This document shows positions 8,254 through 16,140 of a stretch of 64,000 nucleotides of DNA, one piece after another. The stretch's first letter is position 1. Every line of letters begins with the position of its first letter. The notes beneath the pieces are model-generated. The model did no database searches and was not told where the DNA came from. It saw only the letters and a list, made by a program, of their open reading frames with translations. The DNA lies in the NCBI RefSeq assembly GCF_947496995.1, contig NZ_CANMFD010000004.1:434001-498000 (forward strand), written 5' to 3'. The position numbers were made by a program, and so were the translations under genes. This stretch comes from an uncultured Roseibium sp. (lineage in GTDB: Bacteria; Pseudomonadota; Alphaproteobacteria; Rhizobiales; Stappiaceae).

Positions 8254-8329
8254 TAGCATGTTAGAGCATCTTTACCCATTTTATTGATCGCCAAAGCGAT
8301 ACAATCAAAGTGGGTGATGCTCTAGCATG
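8254..8329. repeat. Imperfect palindrome bounded by TAGCATG direct repeats
   Basis: TAGAGCATC (8262-8270) pairs with GATGCTCTA (8316-8324), and ACCCA pairs with TGGGT. An imperfect inner stem closes on a GATCGCCAAAGCGAT core. TAGCATG occurs at 8254-8260 and again at 8323-8329, so the palindrome is bounded by 7-base direct repeats (the right one overlaps the stem by two bases). The layout recalls a small non-autonomous element with a target duplication, but one copy cannot prove it. Confidence 0.6.
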
Positions 8330-8441
8330 AAATTCAAGGCAGTGAAAAACCAACGCAAATTTCTTTTCAACAGCCTGTCGGTTCAAGGCGCCCCGCCCCG
8401 TCCTTGGTACCGGAACTGTTATTCAGGAGATTTCTTTTGCC

Positions 8442-8816
8442 ATGTCCGACTTGATGGAAACCGTTCTGATCGAGCGTATCCGCGACCTGATCCCGGACGA
8501 GAATGTCGAGCAGAAGCGGATGTTCGGAGGAACCTGCTTCATGGTCAACGGCAACATGCTGGTCTGCATCTCCAGACGCGGCCTGATGGCGCGCGTCGGC
8601 AAGGAACAGGAAGCGGAAGCCCTGGCAAAGCCATATGCCTCGCAATGTCGGCCGACGGGACGGCCCATGGCCGGCTTCATCCGGGTCGAACCGGAAGGCA
8701 TCGACAGCGATGAGGTGCTGCAAAACTGGGTCGAAATGGCCCGGACCTATGTCTGCGCGCTTCCGCCCAATGCCTCCAGGCCCAAAAAGTCCAGGGTCGG
8801 AAAGACAACACGATGA
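8442..8816 (+). CDS. TfoX N-terminal domain protein
   Basis: A 124-residue protein made almost entirely of a TfoX-N domain, with the signature RMFGGTCFMVNGNMLVCIS and, further on, GRPMAGFIRVEPEGID. Full TfoX/Sxy regulators of competence also have a C-terminal domain, which is missing here; stand-alone TfoX-N proteins are common in alphaproteobacteria and have no settled function. Its stop overlaps the start of the next gene by four bases. The C-terminus is basic (RPKKSRVGKTTR). Confidence 0.85.
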   Translation: MSDLMETVLIERIRDLIPDENVEQKRMFGGTCFMVNGNMLVCISRRGLMARVGKEQEAEALAKPYASQCRPTGRPMAGFIRVEPEGIDSDEVLQNWVEMARTYVCALPPNASRPKKSRVGKTTR

Positions 8817-9493
8817 GCGCCGCCGGTTTTTCTCCGGAGACTTTTGCCTTTCTGAAGACGCTTGCCGGCAACAACACCCGAGACTGGTTCGAGGCCAACC
8901 GGCAGGACTATCTGCGCTTCGCGAAAAAACCGGCGGACGCTGTACGCTCTTGCCTTCAAGAGGCGCTTGCGGAACTGACCGGCCGCGAAATCGCCTCCAA
9001 ACAATTCCGCATCAACCGGGATTTGCGCTTTTCGAAGGACAAGTCCCCCTACAACACCCACATCCGCATGGCCTTCTGGCCGAAGGACGCGGTCTTTGCC
9101 GGCAGGGAAGCCCAGCCGCCGGGTTTTTTCCTGTCTGTCGAAACAGATCATCTGCGCATCGGCACCGGTTCCATGGTGTTCGCCAAGCCCATGCTTGCTG
9201 CCTATCTCAACGCGCTCCAAACCGGACACGGCGACGAGATCTCGGCCCTGATCGCGCGGTTGGAGGCAGAAGGCTTCGAAGGACCGGAACCCGACCTTGC
9301 CAAGGTCCCGAAAGGTTTTCCGCGCGATCACCCGCATGGCGAGCTTGCACGACACAAGGGGCTGGCGCTGTGGAAGACGCTAGGGGACACCCGCCTCGTT
9401 CAGGGAGAAACGGCCGCAACCTCCCTGCTGGCGACCTGGAAGGACACGCTGCCGTTTTGGAAATGGCTCATGCGACTGCAGGAAAAAGCTTGA
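8813..9493 (+). CDS. DUF2461 family protein
   Basis: A 226-residue protein of the DUF2461 (TIGR02453) family. Family features are the start FSPETFAFLKTLAGNNTRDW with WFEANRQDY, FRINRDLRFSKDKSPYNTHI, the segment around GFFLSVETDHLRIGTG, and KGFPRDHPHGELARHKGL near the end. No biochemical function is established for the family. It is translationally coupled to the TfoX-N gene by an ATGA overlap, so the two probably act together or are co-expressed. It ends just before a LacI-type palindrome. Confidence 0.85.
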   Translation: MSAAGFSPETFAFLKTLAGNNTRDWFEANRQDYLRFAKKPADAVRSCLQEALAELTGREIASKQFRINRDLRFSKDKSPYNTHIRMAFWPKDAVFAGREAQPPGFFLSVETDHLRIGTGSMVFAKPMLAAYLNALQTGHGDEISALIARLEAEGFEGPEPDLAKVPKGFPRDHPHGELARHKGLALWKTLGDTRLVQGETAATSLLATWKDTLPFWKWLMRLQEKA

Positions 9494-9495
9494 TC

Positions 9496-9536
9496 CAAAG
9501 CGCTTTGAAATCTATGACCGTCGTGTTTTTCATAAA
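9496..9536 (+). promoter_or_regulatory. LacI-type operator and candidate promoter for bgl
   Basis: The perfect 12-base palindrome CAAAGCGCTTTG (9496-9507) has the central CG and AAAGCGCTTT core typical of LacI/GalR-family operators. It overlaps a possible -35 (TTGAAA, 9505-9510), with TTTCAT 17 bases later. It lies about 50 bases before the beta-glucosidase start, as expected for sugar-responsive repression. No regulator gene is in the window. Confidence 0.6.
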
Positions 9537-9553
9537 GATGAAGCAGAGACCCG

Positions 9554-10912
9554 ATGGCACCGAACAAAGAGCTGGCGCAGCGTTTCCCCCAAGACTTCCT
9601 GTTCGGCGTTGCGACCGCTGCCTACCAGATCGAAGGCGCGGCAAACGAGGACGGCCGCAAGCCGAGCATCTGGGACGCCTTTTCGAAGATGCCCGGCCGG
9701 GTTTTTCAACAGCATTCCGGCGATGTCGCCTGCGACCACTATCACCGCTGGGAAAGCGATATCGATCTGATCCAGTCTCTTGGGGTCGATGCCTACCGCT
9801 TTTCCATTGCCTGGCCGCGCATCCTGCCGGACGGGCGCGGCCAGGTGAACGAAAAAGGGCTGGATTTTTATGACCGGCTGATCGACGCAATGGTGGAGCG
9901 CGACCTCAAGGTCTATCCGACGCTTTATCATTGGGATCTGCCGCTGATGCTGGCAGGAGACGGCGGCTGGACAGCCCGCAGCACCGCCGAGGCATTTGCC
10001 GACTACACGGACATTGTCGTCCGCAGGCTGGGCGACCGTATAGACGCATTGGCGACGATCAACGAACCCTGGTGCATCTGCCACCTGAGCCATCTCTACG
10101 GTATTCACGCCCCCGGCGAGAAAAGCACCGAGGCCTTCGCAGCGGTCGTGCACACGCTCAATCTTGCGCACGGGCTTGGCGTTCAGGCAGCCCGCGCGGT
10201 CCGGTCCGATCTGCCGATGGGCATCGTGATCAATGCCCATTCCGTCTATCCGGCAAGCGAGACGCCGGAAGACCGGGAGACGGCCGAGCGTGCCTTCGAG
10301 TTCAACAACGGCATCTTCTTTTCCCCGCTCTTCCAGGGGACCTACCACCCGGACATCCTGTCGGCATTCGGCGACAGCATGGACATCCGCGACGGCGATC
10401 TGGAGATCATCAGCCAGCCGCTCGACTGGTGGGGGCTGAACTACTACACGCCCCTGCGCATCGCGCACGACCCGGATGCAGCAGACTACCCGCAAGCCCG
10501 CACCATCGCGCCCGAGCAGGGTCCGGACCTTACCGATATCGGCTGGGAGGTCTACGAGAAGGGACTTTCGGACCTGATGAAGGACCTTTATGCGCGCTAC
10601 CGGCTGCCTGACTGTTACATCACCGAAAACGGCGCCTGTTACAACGACGGCCCCGTAAACGGCGTTGTCGACGATCAGCGCCGCATCGACTATCTCGAAA
10701 AGCACTTCGGCGCGATTGCAGATGCCCGGGAAGCCGGCGTGCCCGTGAAGGGCTACTTCCTCTGGAGCCTGATGGACAATTTCGAATGGGCGGAAGGCTA
10801 CCGGATGCGCTTCGGCATCGTTCATGTCGACTACGACACCCAGGTCCGCACCCTGAAAAACAGCGCGCTCTGGTACCGGGATCTTCTGGATGCGCATAAG
10901 GCAGGCGACTGA
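9554..10912 (+). CDS. GH1 family beta-glucosidase
   Basis: A 452-residue glycoside hydrolase family 1 enzyme that hydrolyses beta-linked glucosides, probably cytoplasmic because no signal peptide is seen. It starts with the family signature FLFGVATAAYQIEGA. The acid/base is Glu171 in TINEPW and the nucleophile is Glu358 in YITENG. SLMDNFEWAEGY near the end forms part of the sugar-binding site. Length is usual for the family. It is alone on its strand, preceded by a LacI-type palindrome, and converges with a serine hydrolase gene. The natural substrate (cellobiose, aryl or laminari-oligosaccharide) cannot be told. Confidence 0.93.
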   Translation: MAPNKELAQRFPQDFLFGVATAAYQIEGAANEDGRKPSIWDAFSKMPGRVFQQHSGDVACDHYHRWESDIDLIQSLGVDAYRFSIAWPRILPDGRGQVNEKGLDFYDRLIDAMVERDLKVYPTLYHWDLPLMLAGDGGWTARSTAEAFADYTDIVVRRLGDRIDALATINEPWCICHLSHLYGIHAPGEKSTEAFAAVVHTLNLAHGLGVQAARAVRSDLPMGIVINAHSVYPASETPEDRETAERAFEFNNGIFFSPLFQGTYHPDILSAFGDSMDIRDGDLEIISQPLDWWGLNYYTPLRIAHDPDAADYPQARTIAPEQGPDLTDIGWEVYEKGLSDLMKDLYARYRLPDCYITENGACYNDGPVNGVVDDQRRIDYLEKHFGAIADAREAGVPVKGYFLWSLMDNFEWAEGYRMRFGIVHVDYDTQVRTLKNSALWYRDLLDAHKAGD

Positions 10913-10965
10913 CGCTTCCGCTCGGCAGTGGTTCAGATCCCGGAGACCTGCCACCGGGACCGGCA

Positions 10966-12036
10966 TCATGCCGCGCGCAAATTCGCCAGAATGATCTCGC
11001 TCCACACCCGGGTCGGAGCAACCCAGGCATCCCAGACGTTGTAATTGCCCGAAAAGATCACAGCAGCCACATCCGCCTCTGGACAAAGCCAGAGCCGTTG
11101 ACCGCCATTGCCAAACCCGGCGACCCACGGCACCGGGCCGCCAAGCATAGGCACCGGTGCCTCGCCGCAGAACCAGAAATAGCCGTAGTACAGACCCTCG
11201 CTGGTCGCGATCACCGGTCTCAATGATGCGGTGATCCAGGCTTCCGGAACAACCCGGTGCCCCTCGCAAATGCCGTTGTTCAGAACCAGCCGTCCGATTT
11301 TCAGAAGATCCGGCGCAGTCAGCCGCAGGCCGGAGGCGGGCGAGTGGGTTCCATCCTCCCCTGCAGCCCATTCGAAGCGTGTGATGCCCAAGGGGGCAAA
11401 CAGCACCTCGCGGGCGAATTCGGGCAGTTTCTTGCCGGTGCCCCGCTGCAGGATCGCACCGACCAGTGCGGTCGCGCCACCGCTGTAGATCCAGCGTGTT
11501 CCGGGGTCCGCGACGAACGGGCGCTCCAGAATATAGCGGTAGCGATCGGCGGCCTGTTCCATTGCGATTTCGCTGTTGAGCGGATCCGTGTAGGGGCGGG
11601 TCTCGTCCCACTCCATGCCGAGGGTCATGGTCAGTGCATGCTCGACGGTCAGACTCTTGCGTTTCGGATCGGTGGCCAGATCCTCATACCCCGGAAACAA
11701 CTCCAGGATCGGCGTGTCGAGCCTCGGAACCTCGCCGCGTTCAAGCGCAATTCCATAAAGCAGGCTGACAATGCTCTTGGAAACGGAGCGCAGGTCATGC
11801 AGCGTCTCGGCCCCGAAACTCACCTCGCCCAGGGGCTTGCCCCAGGTCTCGTCCGGACCGGTTCCGTAGCTCTCCAGAACCGTCTCGCCTCCCCGCTCCG
11901 CCAGCACCGCATGAAGATGCGGCAGCAGCCCGGCTTCGACCCCCGCGCACAGTTTGTGGCCCATCGCAGGATCGAAACCACGCCTTTCGGCTGCGAATAC
12001 ATGGGACGAGAGGGAAAGACCGTTCGTTGACTCCAT
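10966..12036 (-). CDS. Serine hydrolase, beta-lactamase (class C) family
   Basis: A 356-residue member of the class C beta-lactamase/penicillin-binding-like serine hydrolases. The SxxK motif is SVSK (residues 84-87), and the second motif is probably the Tyr in WIYSGG. PLGI followed by aromatic residues is typical of EstB-like enzymes. No signal peptide is visible, so a cytoplasmic esterase or peptidase is more likely than an antibiotic-resistance enzyme. It is convergent with the beta-glucosidase and divergent from the multicopper oxidase. Confidence 0.85.
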   Translation of the reverse strand: MESTNGLSLSSHVFAAERRGFDPAMGHKLCAGVEAGLLPHLHAVLAERGGETVLESYGTGPDETWGKPLGEVSFGAETLHDLRSVSKSIVSLLYGIALERGEVPRLDTPILELFPGYEDLATDPKRKSLTVEHALTMTLGMEWDETRPYTDPLNSEIAMEQAADRYRYILERPFVADPGTRWIYSGGATALVGAILQRGTGKKLPEFAREVLFAPLGITRFEWAAGEDGTHSPASGLRLTAPDLLKIGRLVLNNGICEGHRVVPEAWITASLRPVIATSEGLYYGYFWFCGEAPVPMLGGPVPWVAGFGNGGQRLWLCPEADVAAVIFSGNYNVWDAWVAPTRVWSEIILANLRAA

Positions 12037-12212
12037 CGTTCTGAAATCCCGTCGTCAATGTCAGCGCCAGAGTGAAGCGTGTCGACACGGAATGCGAGCG
12101 CTTTCTGACATCAGGCGTGAAAGTTCGAAAGGGCAGCCTTGACCTTCCAGCCACTGGAACCACCATCGTTTTAAAGGGGTAGCCTCAACACACAGTCCGG
12201 GAGTTCGATAAA

Positions 12213-13592
12213 GTGAACCGCAGATCGTTTCTGAAGGCGTCGGTGGCCGGCTGCGCAGCCACACTGATGCCCACATTTTCGCTGGCTAAGTCAGATGACG
12301 GCTTCTTTGAACTCACAGCAGAAAAGGGTCAGGCACGGCTTTTCGGCGACGACGGCGGGCTCTCCGACCTGTGGCTCTACAACGGGCGCCTGCCCGGCCC
12401 GGAAATCCGGGTGAAGCGGGGTGAGCGGGTCAAGGTCCGCTTCCTCAACAAGCTGGACGAGCCGACGTCCGTACACTGGCACGGCATCCGCATCGACAAC
12501 ACCATGGACGGTGTAGCCGGGTTGACGCAGCCCCCAGTGAAAGCAGGCGAGAGCTTCGACTACGATTTCGTCGCGCCCGATGCCGGCACCTACTGGTACC
12601 ACGCCCACACAATGAGCTGGAACCAGGTGCCGCGCGGTCTCGCTGGTCCGCTGATCGTCGAGGATGATGTGCCGGCGTTCGACCCCGCGCTCGACATTAC
12701 CCTGATGCTCAGCGACTGGCGCCTCGACGACAACGGGGTGATGGAAACCGCCAGTTTCGGTGGTATGCACGATTTCGCCCACGCCGGGCGGCTCGGCAAC
12801 TGGATGACGATCAACGGTGCCTCGATGCCGGACATCCCCTTGCAGAAGGACCGCTGGCACCGGCTCCGCCTGGTCAACAGCTCATCCGCGCGCGTGCTCG
12901 ACTTTGCCCCGTCCCGCTTCGGCGCCAAGGTGATCGCTCTCGACGGACAGGCCTTTGCGACAGCGCGCGAGATGGACGGCATCCTGCAGCTTTCCCCCGG
13001 CCAGCGCATGGACGTGGTGATGCGCCCTGGTGAGGCCGGTGACATTCCCTTCGAGACCATGACCGGCCAGCCGATCACGTTCGCAACTTTCAAAGTCGGT
13101 GAAGCCTCCGCTCCTGATCAACCTCTGATGCTGCCAGTGCGGAACGACCTGCCGGAACCTGACCTTGAAAACGCGCGCGAACTGACTCTCGACATGGCCG
13201 GTGGCGCCATGGGCGGCATGCGCGGCATGATGGGCTCGCGCGCTGACATGCAGCGGAGAATGCAGGAGGGCCAGTTTTGGGCCTTCAACGGCAAGGCCGG
13301 CATGGATGACACGCCGATGTTCTCGTCAGAACGCAGCGAAACCATCGTCGTTGAGAGCCGCAACGACACCGCCTTCGCCCACGCGATCCACCTGCACGGC
13401 CATCATTTCCGGGTTCTTGAACGGAACGGCCGGAAGCTAGTGCATCCGGACTGGCGCGATACCTATACGACCGTGCCCGACGAAACGGTCAAGATCGCCT
13501 TCGTCGCCGACAATCCCGGCAAATGGCTGATCCACTGCCATATGCTCGGCCATGCGGCCTCGGGGATGATGGACTGGTTCGAAGTGGGGTGA
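12213..13592 (+). CDS. Tat-exported multicopper oxidase
   Basis: A 459-residue periplasmic multicopper oxidase of the CueO/CumA type. The N-terminus has a twin-arginine signal (NRRSFLKAS, then a hydrophobic stretch to about residue 25). All four copper motifs are present: HWHG (88-91), WYHAH (128-132), HLHGHHF near 394-400, and HCHMLGH (441-447) with the axial Met452. A Met-rich insert (about 323-352, with MGGMRGMM and MQRRMQ) precedes the third motif and recalls the Met-rich copper-binding segment of CueO. Likely roles are Cu(I) oxidation and copper tolerance. No copper-responsive regulator is adjacent. Confidence 0.9.
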   Translation: MNRRSFLKASVAGCAATLMPTFSLAKSDDGFFELTAEKGQARLFGDDGGLSDLWLYNGRLPGPEIRVKRGERVKVRFLNKLDEPTSVHWHGIRIDNTMDGVAGLTQPPVKAGESFDYDFVAPDAGTYWYHAHTMSWNQVPRGLAGPLIVEDDVPAFDPALDITLMLSDWRLDDNGVMETASFGGMHDFAHAGRLGNWMTINGASMPDIPLQKDRWHRLRLVNSSSARVLDFAPSRFGAKVIALDGQAFATAREMDGILQLSPGQRMDVVMRPGEAGDIPFETMTGQPITFATFKVGEASAPDQPLMLPVRNDLPEPDLENARELTLDMAGGAMGGMRGMMGSRADMQRRMQEGQFWAFNGKAGMDDTPMFSSERSETIVVESRNDTAFAHAIHLHGHHFRVLERNGRKLVHPDWRDTYTTVPDETVKIAFVADNPGKWLIHCHMLGHAASGMMDWFEVG

Positions 13593-13604
13593 GTTCCCTG
13601 AGGT

Positions 13605-14399
13605 CTACACCGCAATCGGTGCCGAAATATGCGGGTGCGGGTCGTACCCCGTAAGCTCGAAGTCCTCGAATTTAAACGCGAACAGGTCGGTGACGTCCGG
13701 ATTGAGTTTCATCTGCGGCAAAGCCCGAGGGGAGCGTTTGAGCTGTTCGCGCGCCTGGTCGAAATGGTTCGAGTAGAGATGCGCGTCGCCCAGGGTGTGG
13801 ACGAAGTCTCCCGGTTTCAGGCCTGTGACCTGGGCGATCATCATGGTCAGCAGCGCATAGGAAGCGATGTTGAAGGGTACGCCAAGGAAAACATCCGCCG
13901 AGCGCTGGTAAAGCTGGCAGGAGAGCTTTCCATCCGCCACGTAGAACTGAAACAGGGCATGACAGGGCGGCAGAGCCATCTCGTCAACCAGTGCCGGGTT
14001 CCAGGCCGAGACGATCAGCCGGCGGCTTTCCGGATTGGTGCGGATCATGGTCAGGAGGTTGGCGATCTGGTCGATGGACCGGCCGTCCGGCGCCGGCCAG
14101 GAGCGCCACTGATAGCCGTAGACCGGACCGAGCTCGCCGTTCTCGTCCGCCCAGTCGTCCCAGATCCTGACACCGTTTTCCTTCAGGTAACGGATATTGG
14201 TGTCGCCCGCGAGGAACCAGAGCAATTCGTGAATGATCGACCTTAAATGCAGCTTCTTGGTCGTCACCACCGGAAAGCCCTTCGAAAGATCGAAACGCAT
14301 CTGATGGCCGAAGAGGGAGCGCGTGCCGGTTCCCGTCCTGTCTCCCCGGTCAACGCCCTCATCGAGGATTTTCTGCATGAGATCGAGATATTGCTGCAC
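13605..14399 (-). CDS. thyA: Thymidylate synthase
   Basis: ThyA methylates dUMP to dTMP using methylene-tetrahydrofolate and yields dihydrofolate, which FolA recycles. The 264-residue protein is the standard short form. It shows [19 protein letters not shown] at the N-terminus, the catalytic Cys in [30 protein letters not shown] and the C-terminal PHISAPIAV, whose last residues close the active site. It converges with the multicopper oxidase with only 12 bases between the stops. Confidence 0.97.
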   Translation of the reverse strand: MQQYLDLMQKILDEGVDRGDRTGTGTRSLFGHQMRFDLSKGFPVVTTKKLHLRSIIHELLWFLAGDTNIRYLKENGVRIWDDWADENGELGPVYGYQWRSWPAPDGRSIDQIANLLTMIRTNPESRRLIVSAWNPALVDEMALPPCHALFQFYVADGKLSCQLYQRSADVFLGVPFNIASYALLTMMIAQVTGLKPGDFVHTLGDAHLYSNHFDQAREQLKRSPRALPQMKLNPDVTDLFAFKFEDFELTGYDPHPHISAPIAV

Positions 14400-14548
14400 G
14401 GCGCGGCCCTTCTGGCGGTTTCAGGCGGAACGGGTCCAACTTCGCAGATTTTTTCAAAAACGCAGCCCCTGCCCGCGTCTTTCCCCAGATCCTGCCGTTA
14501 ATTGTGGATGAGCTTCACCGGCAAACCAGTCTCTCACCCCGCAAGCCT

Positions 14549-14577
14549 CTTTCATTTCAGGTACGAACACCTTATAT
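14549..14577 (+). promoter_or_regulatory. Candidate promoter of ssrA
   Basis: TTTCAT (14549-14554) and TTATAT (14572-14577) are 17 bases apart and would place the transcript start just before the GCTGG-TTCG-CCAGC hairpin (14585-14598) that opens the tmRNA acceptor region. Match to consensus is moderate. Confidence 0.4.
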
Positions 14578-14582
14578 CAGGC

Positions 14583-14917
14583 GTGCTGGTTCGCCAGCTA
14601 TGGCAATAAATGGACAGTGCAATAAGCCTATCGGACCCGGGGGCGGTACCCGGCGCCTCCACCCAAGCCCACGGGCTTTTCCAGCGGAAATCCTGTGGGT
14701 TTCGGCGGGGGCGAAATAGGATCGACGAGGGTGTAAAGACTGCGCTTTTGCCCGGTATTGTACCACCGTTATCGGGCTTTCTTAATAGTTGCAAATGACA
14801 ACTATGCTATGGACAACGCTGTCGCTGCGTAACGCAGTGCCGGTAGTCCACTAAGTCCCGTAGGGTAGCACCTTCAGGCGGGGTCCGGAGGCACCTGGCA
14901 ACAGAAGCCTCCACTCA
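14583..14917 (+). ncRNA. ssrA: Two-piece (circularly permuted) tmRNA
   Basis: Alphaproteobacterial permuted tmRNA, which rescues stalled ribosomes and tags their products. The acceptor piece comes first: T-stem CCGGG/CCCGG, then CGCCTCC (14654-14660) and ACC. A short spacer forming a CCCAC/GTGGG hairpin is removed on maturation. The coding piece starts GGGGGCG at 14707-14713 and pairs with CGCCTCC, including the hallmark G-U at the third pair. The resume codon GCA at 14791 opens ANDNYAMDNAVAA, ending in TAA at 14830-14832. The coding piece ends after a GGAGGC/GCCTCC hairpin (14887-14912). The outer ends are estimates. sspB follows directly. Confidence 0.93.
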
Positions 14918-15089
14918 ATTTTCAAGACAGTCGTGAAGACGTGAGTACCTCTGCCAGCCGGAGTGGTATAATACCAAAGATCAGGTGCATTTATCTGGTA
15001 TCACTTGGAAAAGAGCCTTTTCTTTTTCATCCCGGACCGTCAATGTGGATGCGATAGATAAGATTCCCATCGAGATATGACGAAAACTG

Positions 15090-15674
15090 ATGTCTGAAGA
15101 CCTTCTGCGATACGACATATTGATTCAGGACGCGCTGCGTGGCGCGGTCAAAAAGATTCTTGCCGAAGTCGGACGCACCGGACTTCCCGGGGACCATCAT
15201 TTCTACATCGCGTTTGATACCAATGCGCCGGGTGTTCGCATTTCCCCGCGCCTCAAGGAACGCTATCCGCAGGAAATGACGATCGTGCTTCAGCATCAGT
15301 TCTGGGATCTCGCGATCGGGGAACATGCCTTCGAAGTCGGCCTTTCCTTCGGCGGCGTGCCGGAGAAGCTGCTCGTCCCGTATTCTGCCATCAAAGGGTT
15401 CTTCGATCCCTCCGTGCAGTTCGCACTGGAATTCGACCCCGGCAAGACGGCGGAAGAATTGCCCGAGGAATTGCTGGAAGCCGTAGAGGAACTCGCCAAG
15501 GTGGAACAGGAACATTCCGACAGCGAAGCCAAGCAGGACGGCGTAGAAGACGGCAAGGAAGTTGCAGCCTCCACCAAGCCCAAGGGCAAGAAGGCCAAAC
15601 CTGCGGCAGAGGCGACCGGAAACGATGGCGGCGGTGAGGTCGTGTCACTGGACGCCTTCCGCAAGAAGACCTGA
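15090..15674 (+). CDS. sspB: SspB, ClpXP adaptor for ssrA-tagged proteins (alpha type)
   Basis: A 194-residue alpha-type SspB stringent starvation protein. The N-terminal ~110 residues form the tag-binding fold (LRYDILIQDALRGAVKKIL, FYIAFDTNAPGV, PQEMTIVLQHQFWDL, FEVGLSFGGVPEKL, PYSAIKGFFDPSVQF). An acidic then Lys/Ala-rich disordered linker follows. The protein ends VVSLDAFRKKT, a conserved tail that by analogy should dock on ClpX. It delivers ssrA-tagged proteins to ClpXP. Placement 170 bp behind the tmRNA gene puts tag and tag-reader side by side. It leads a likely three-gene operon with the DUF4169 and ribbon-helix-helix genes. Confidence 0.93.
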   Translation: MSEDLLRYDILIQDALRGAVKKILAEVGRTGLPGDHHFYIAFDTNAPGVRISPRLKERYPQEMTIVLQHQFWDLAIGEHAFEVGLSFGGVPEKLLVPYSAIKGFFDPSVQFALEFDPGKTAEELPEELLEAVEELAKVEQEHSDSEAKQDGVEDGKEVAASTKPKGKKAKPAAEATGNDGGGEVVSLDAFRKKT

Positions 15675-15694
15675 ATTTAGCCGGAGTGACACTC

Positions 15695-15904
15695 ATGAGC
15701 GCGGAGATCATCAATCTGCGCATGGTGCGCAAACAGAAACAGCGTCAGGACAAGGACCAGGCGGCGGACGACAACCGTCGCAAGTTCGGACGCTCCAAGG
15801 CTGAACGAGAAGCTGCCCGCAAACGCCGGGACGATCTGGAAAAACAGGTCGACGGCCATCTCCTGGACACGCCCCGTCCCCCTGACGACAACGGCGCTGC
15901 ATAA
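15695..15904 (+). CDS. DUF4169 family small basic protein
   Basis: A 69-residue, highly charged protein: EIINLRMVRKQKQRQ, then KFGRSKAEREAARKRRDDLEKQVDGHLLD. This matches the small alphaproteobacterial DUF4169 family of unknown function. It is predicted to be one long helix. GGAG lies eight bases before the ATG at 15695, which I prefer to the GTG at 15686. It lies 20 bases after sspB and six bases before the ribbon-helix-helix gene, so it is almost surely co-transcribed with both. Confidence 0.8.
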   Translation: MSAEIINLRMVRKQKQRQDKDQAADDNRRKFGRSKAEREAARKRRDDLEKQVDGHLLDTPRPPDDNGAA

Positions 15905-15910
15905 ACCGCC

Positions 15911-16138
15911 ATGGCGCTCGTCAAACGCTCCCTTTCCCTGCATGGACACCGGACCAGCCTGGCGCTGGAAACCGAATTCTGGGACGTGGTGGACCGATAT
16001 GTTGGCGAAGAAAAATGCTCTCTCGCCAGCCTGATTGTCGAAATCGACGACAACCGCGACCCGGACGATCCGCTTTCCTCAGCGGTCAGGGTCTGGGCCT
16101 TGAAGCAGGTCGAAAAGACCCCTCAAAATCACATTTGA
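15911..16138 (+). CDS. Ribbon-helix-helix domain protein
   Basis: A 75-residue protein of the RHH_4 type: KRSLSLHGHRTSLALETEFWDVV forms the beta strand and first helix, and SLASLIVEIDDNRDPDDPLSSAVRVWALKQV the rest. Such proteins may bind DNA as dimers, but this branch has not been assigned targets. It is third in the sspB-DUF4169-RHH run. Its stop codon is separated by two bases from the stop of the convergent AsmA-like gene. Confidence 0.8.
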   Translation: MALVKRSLSLHGHRTSLALETEFWDVVDRYVGEEKCSLASLIVEIDDNRDPDDPLSSAVRVWALKQVEKTPQNHI

Positions 16139-16140
16139 AA

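Noticed and set aside
9530-11611. A 693-codon minus-strand reading frame across the beta-glucosidase and serine hydrolase region
   Set aside because: It lies antisense to a clear GH1 enzyme with both catalytic motifs; long antisense frames are expected in GC-rich DNA and its protein shows no known motifs.
15006-15029. GAAAAG-AGC-CTTTTC hairpin with a T run after ssrA
   Set aside because: The stem is only six mostly A-T pairs; it may aid termination but is too weak to call.
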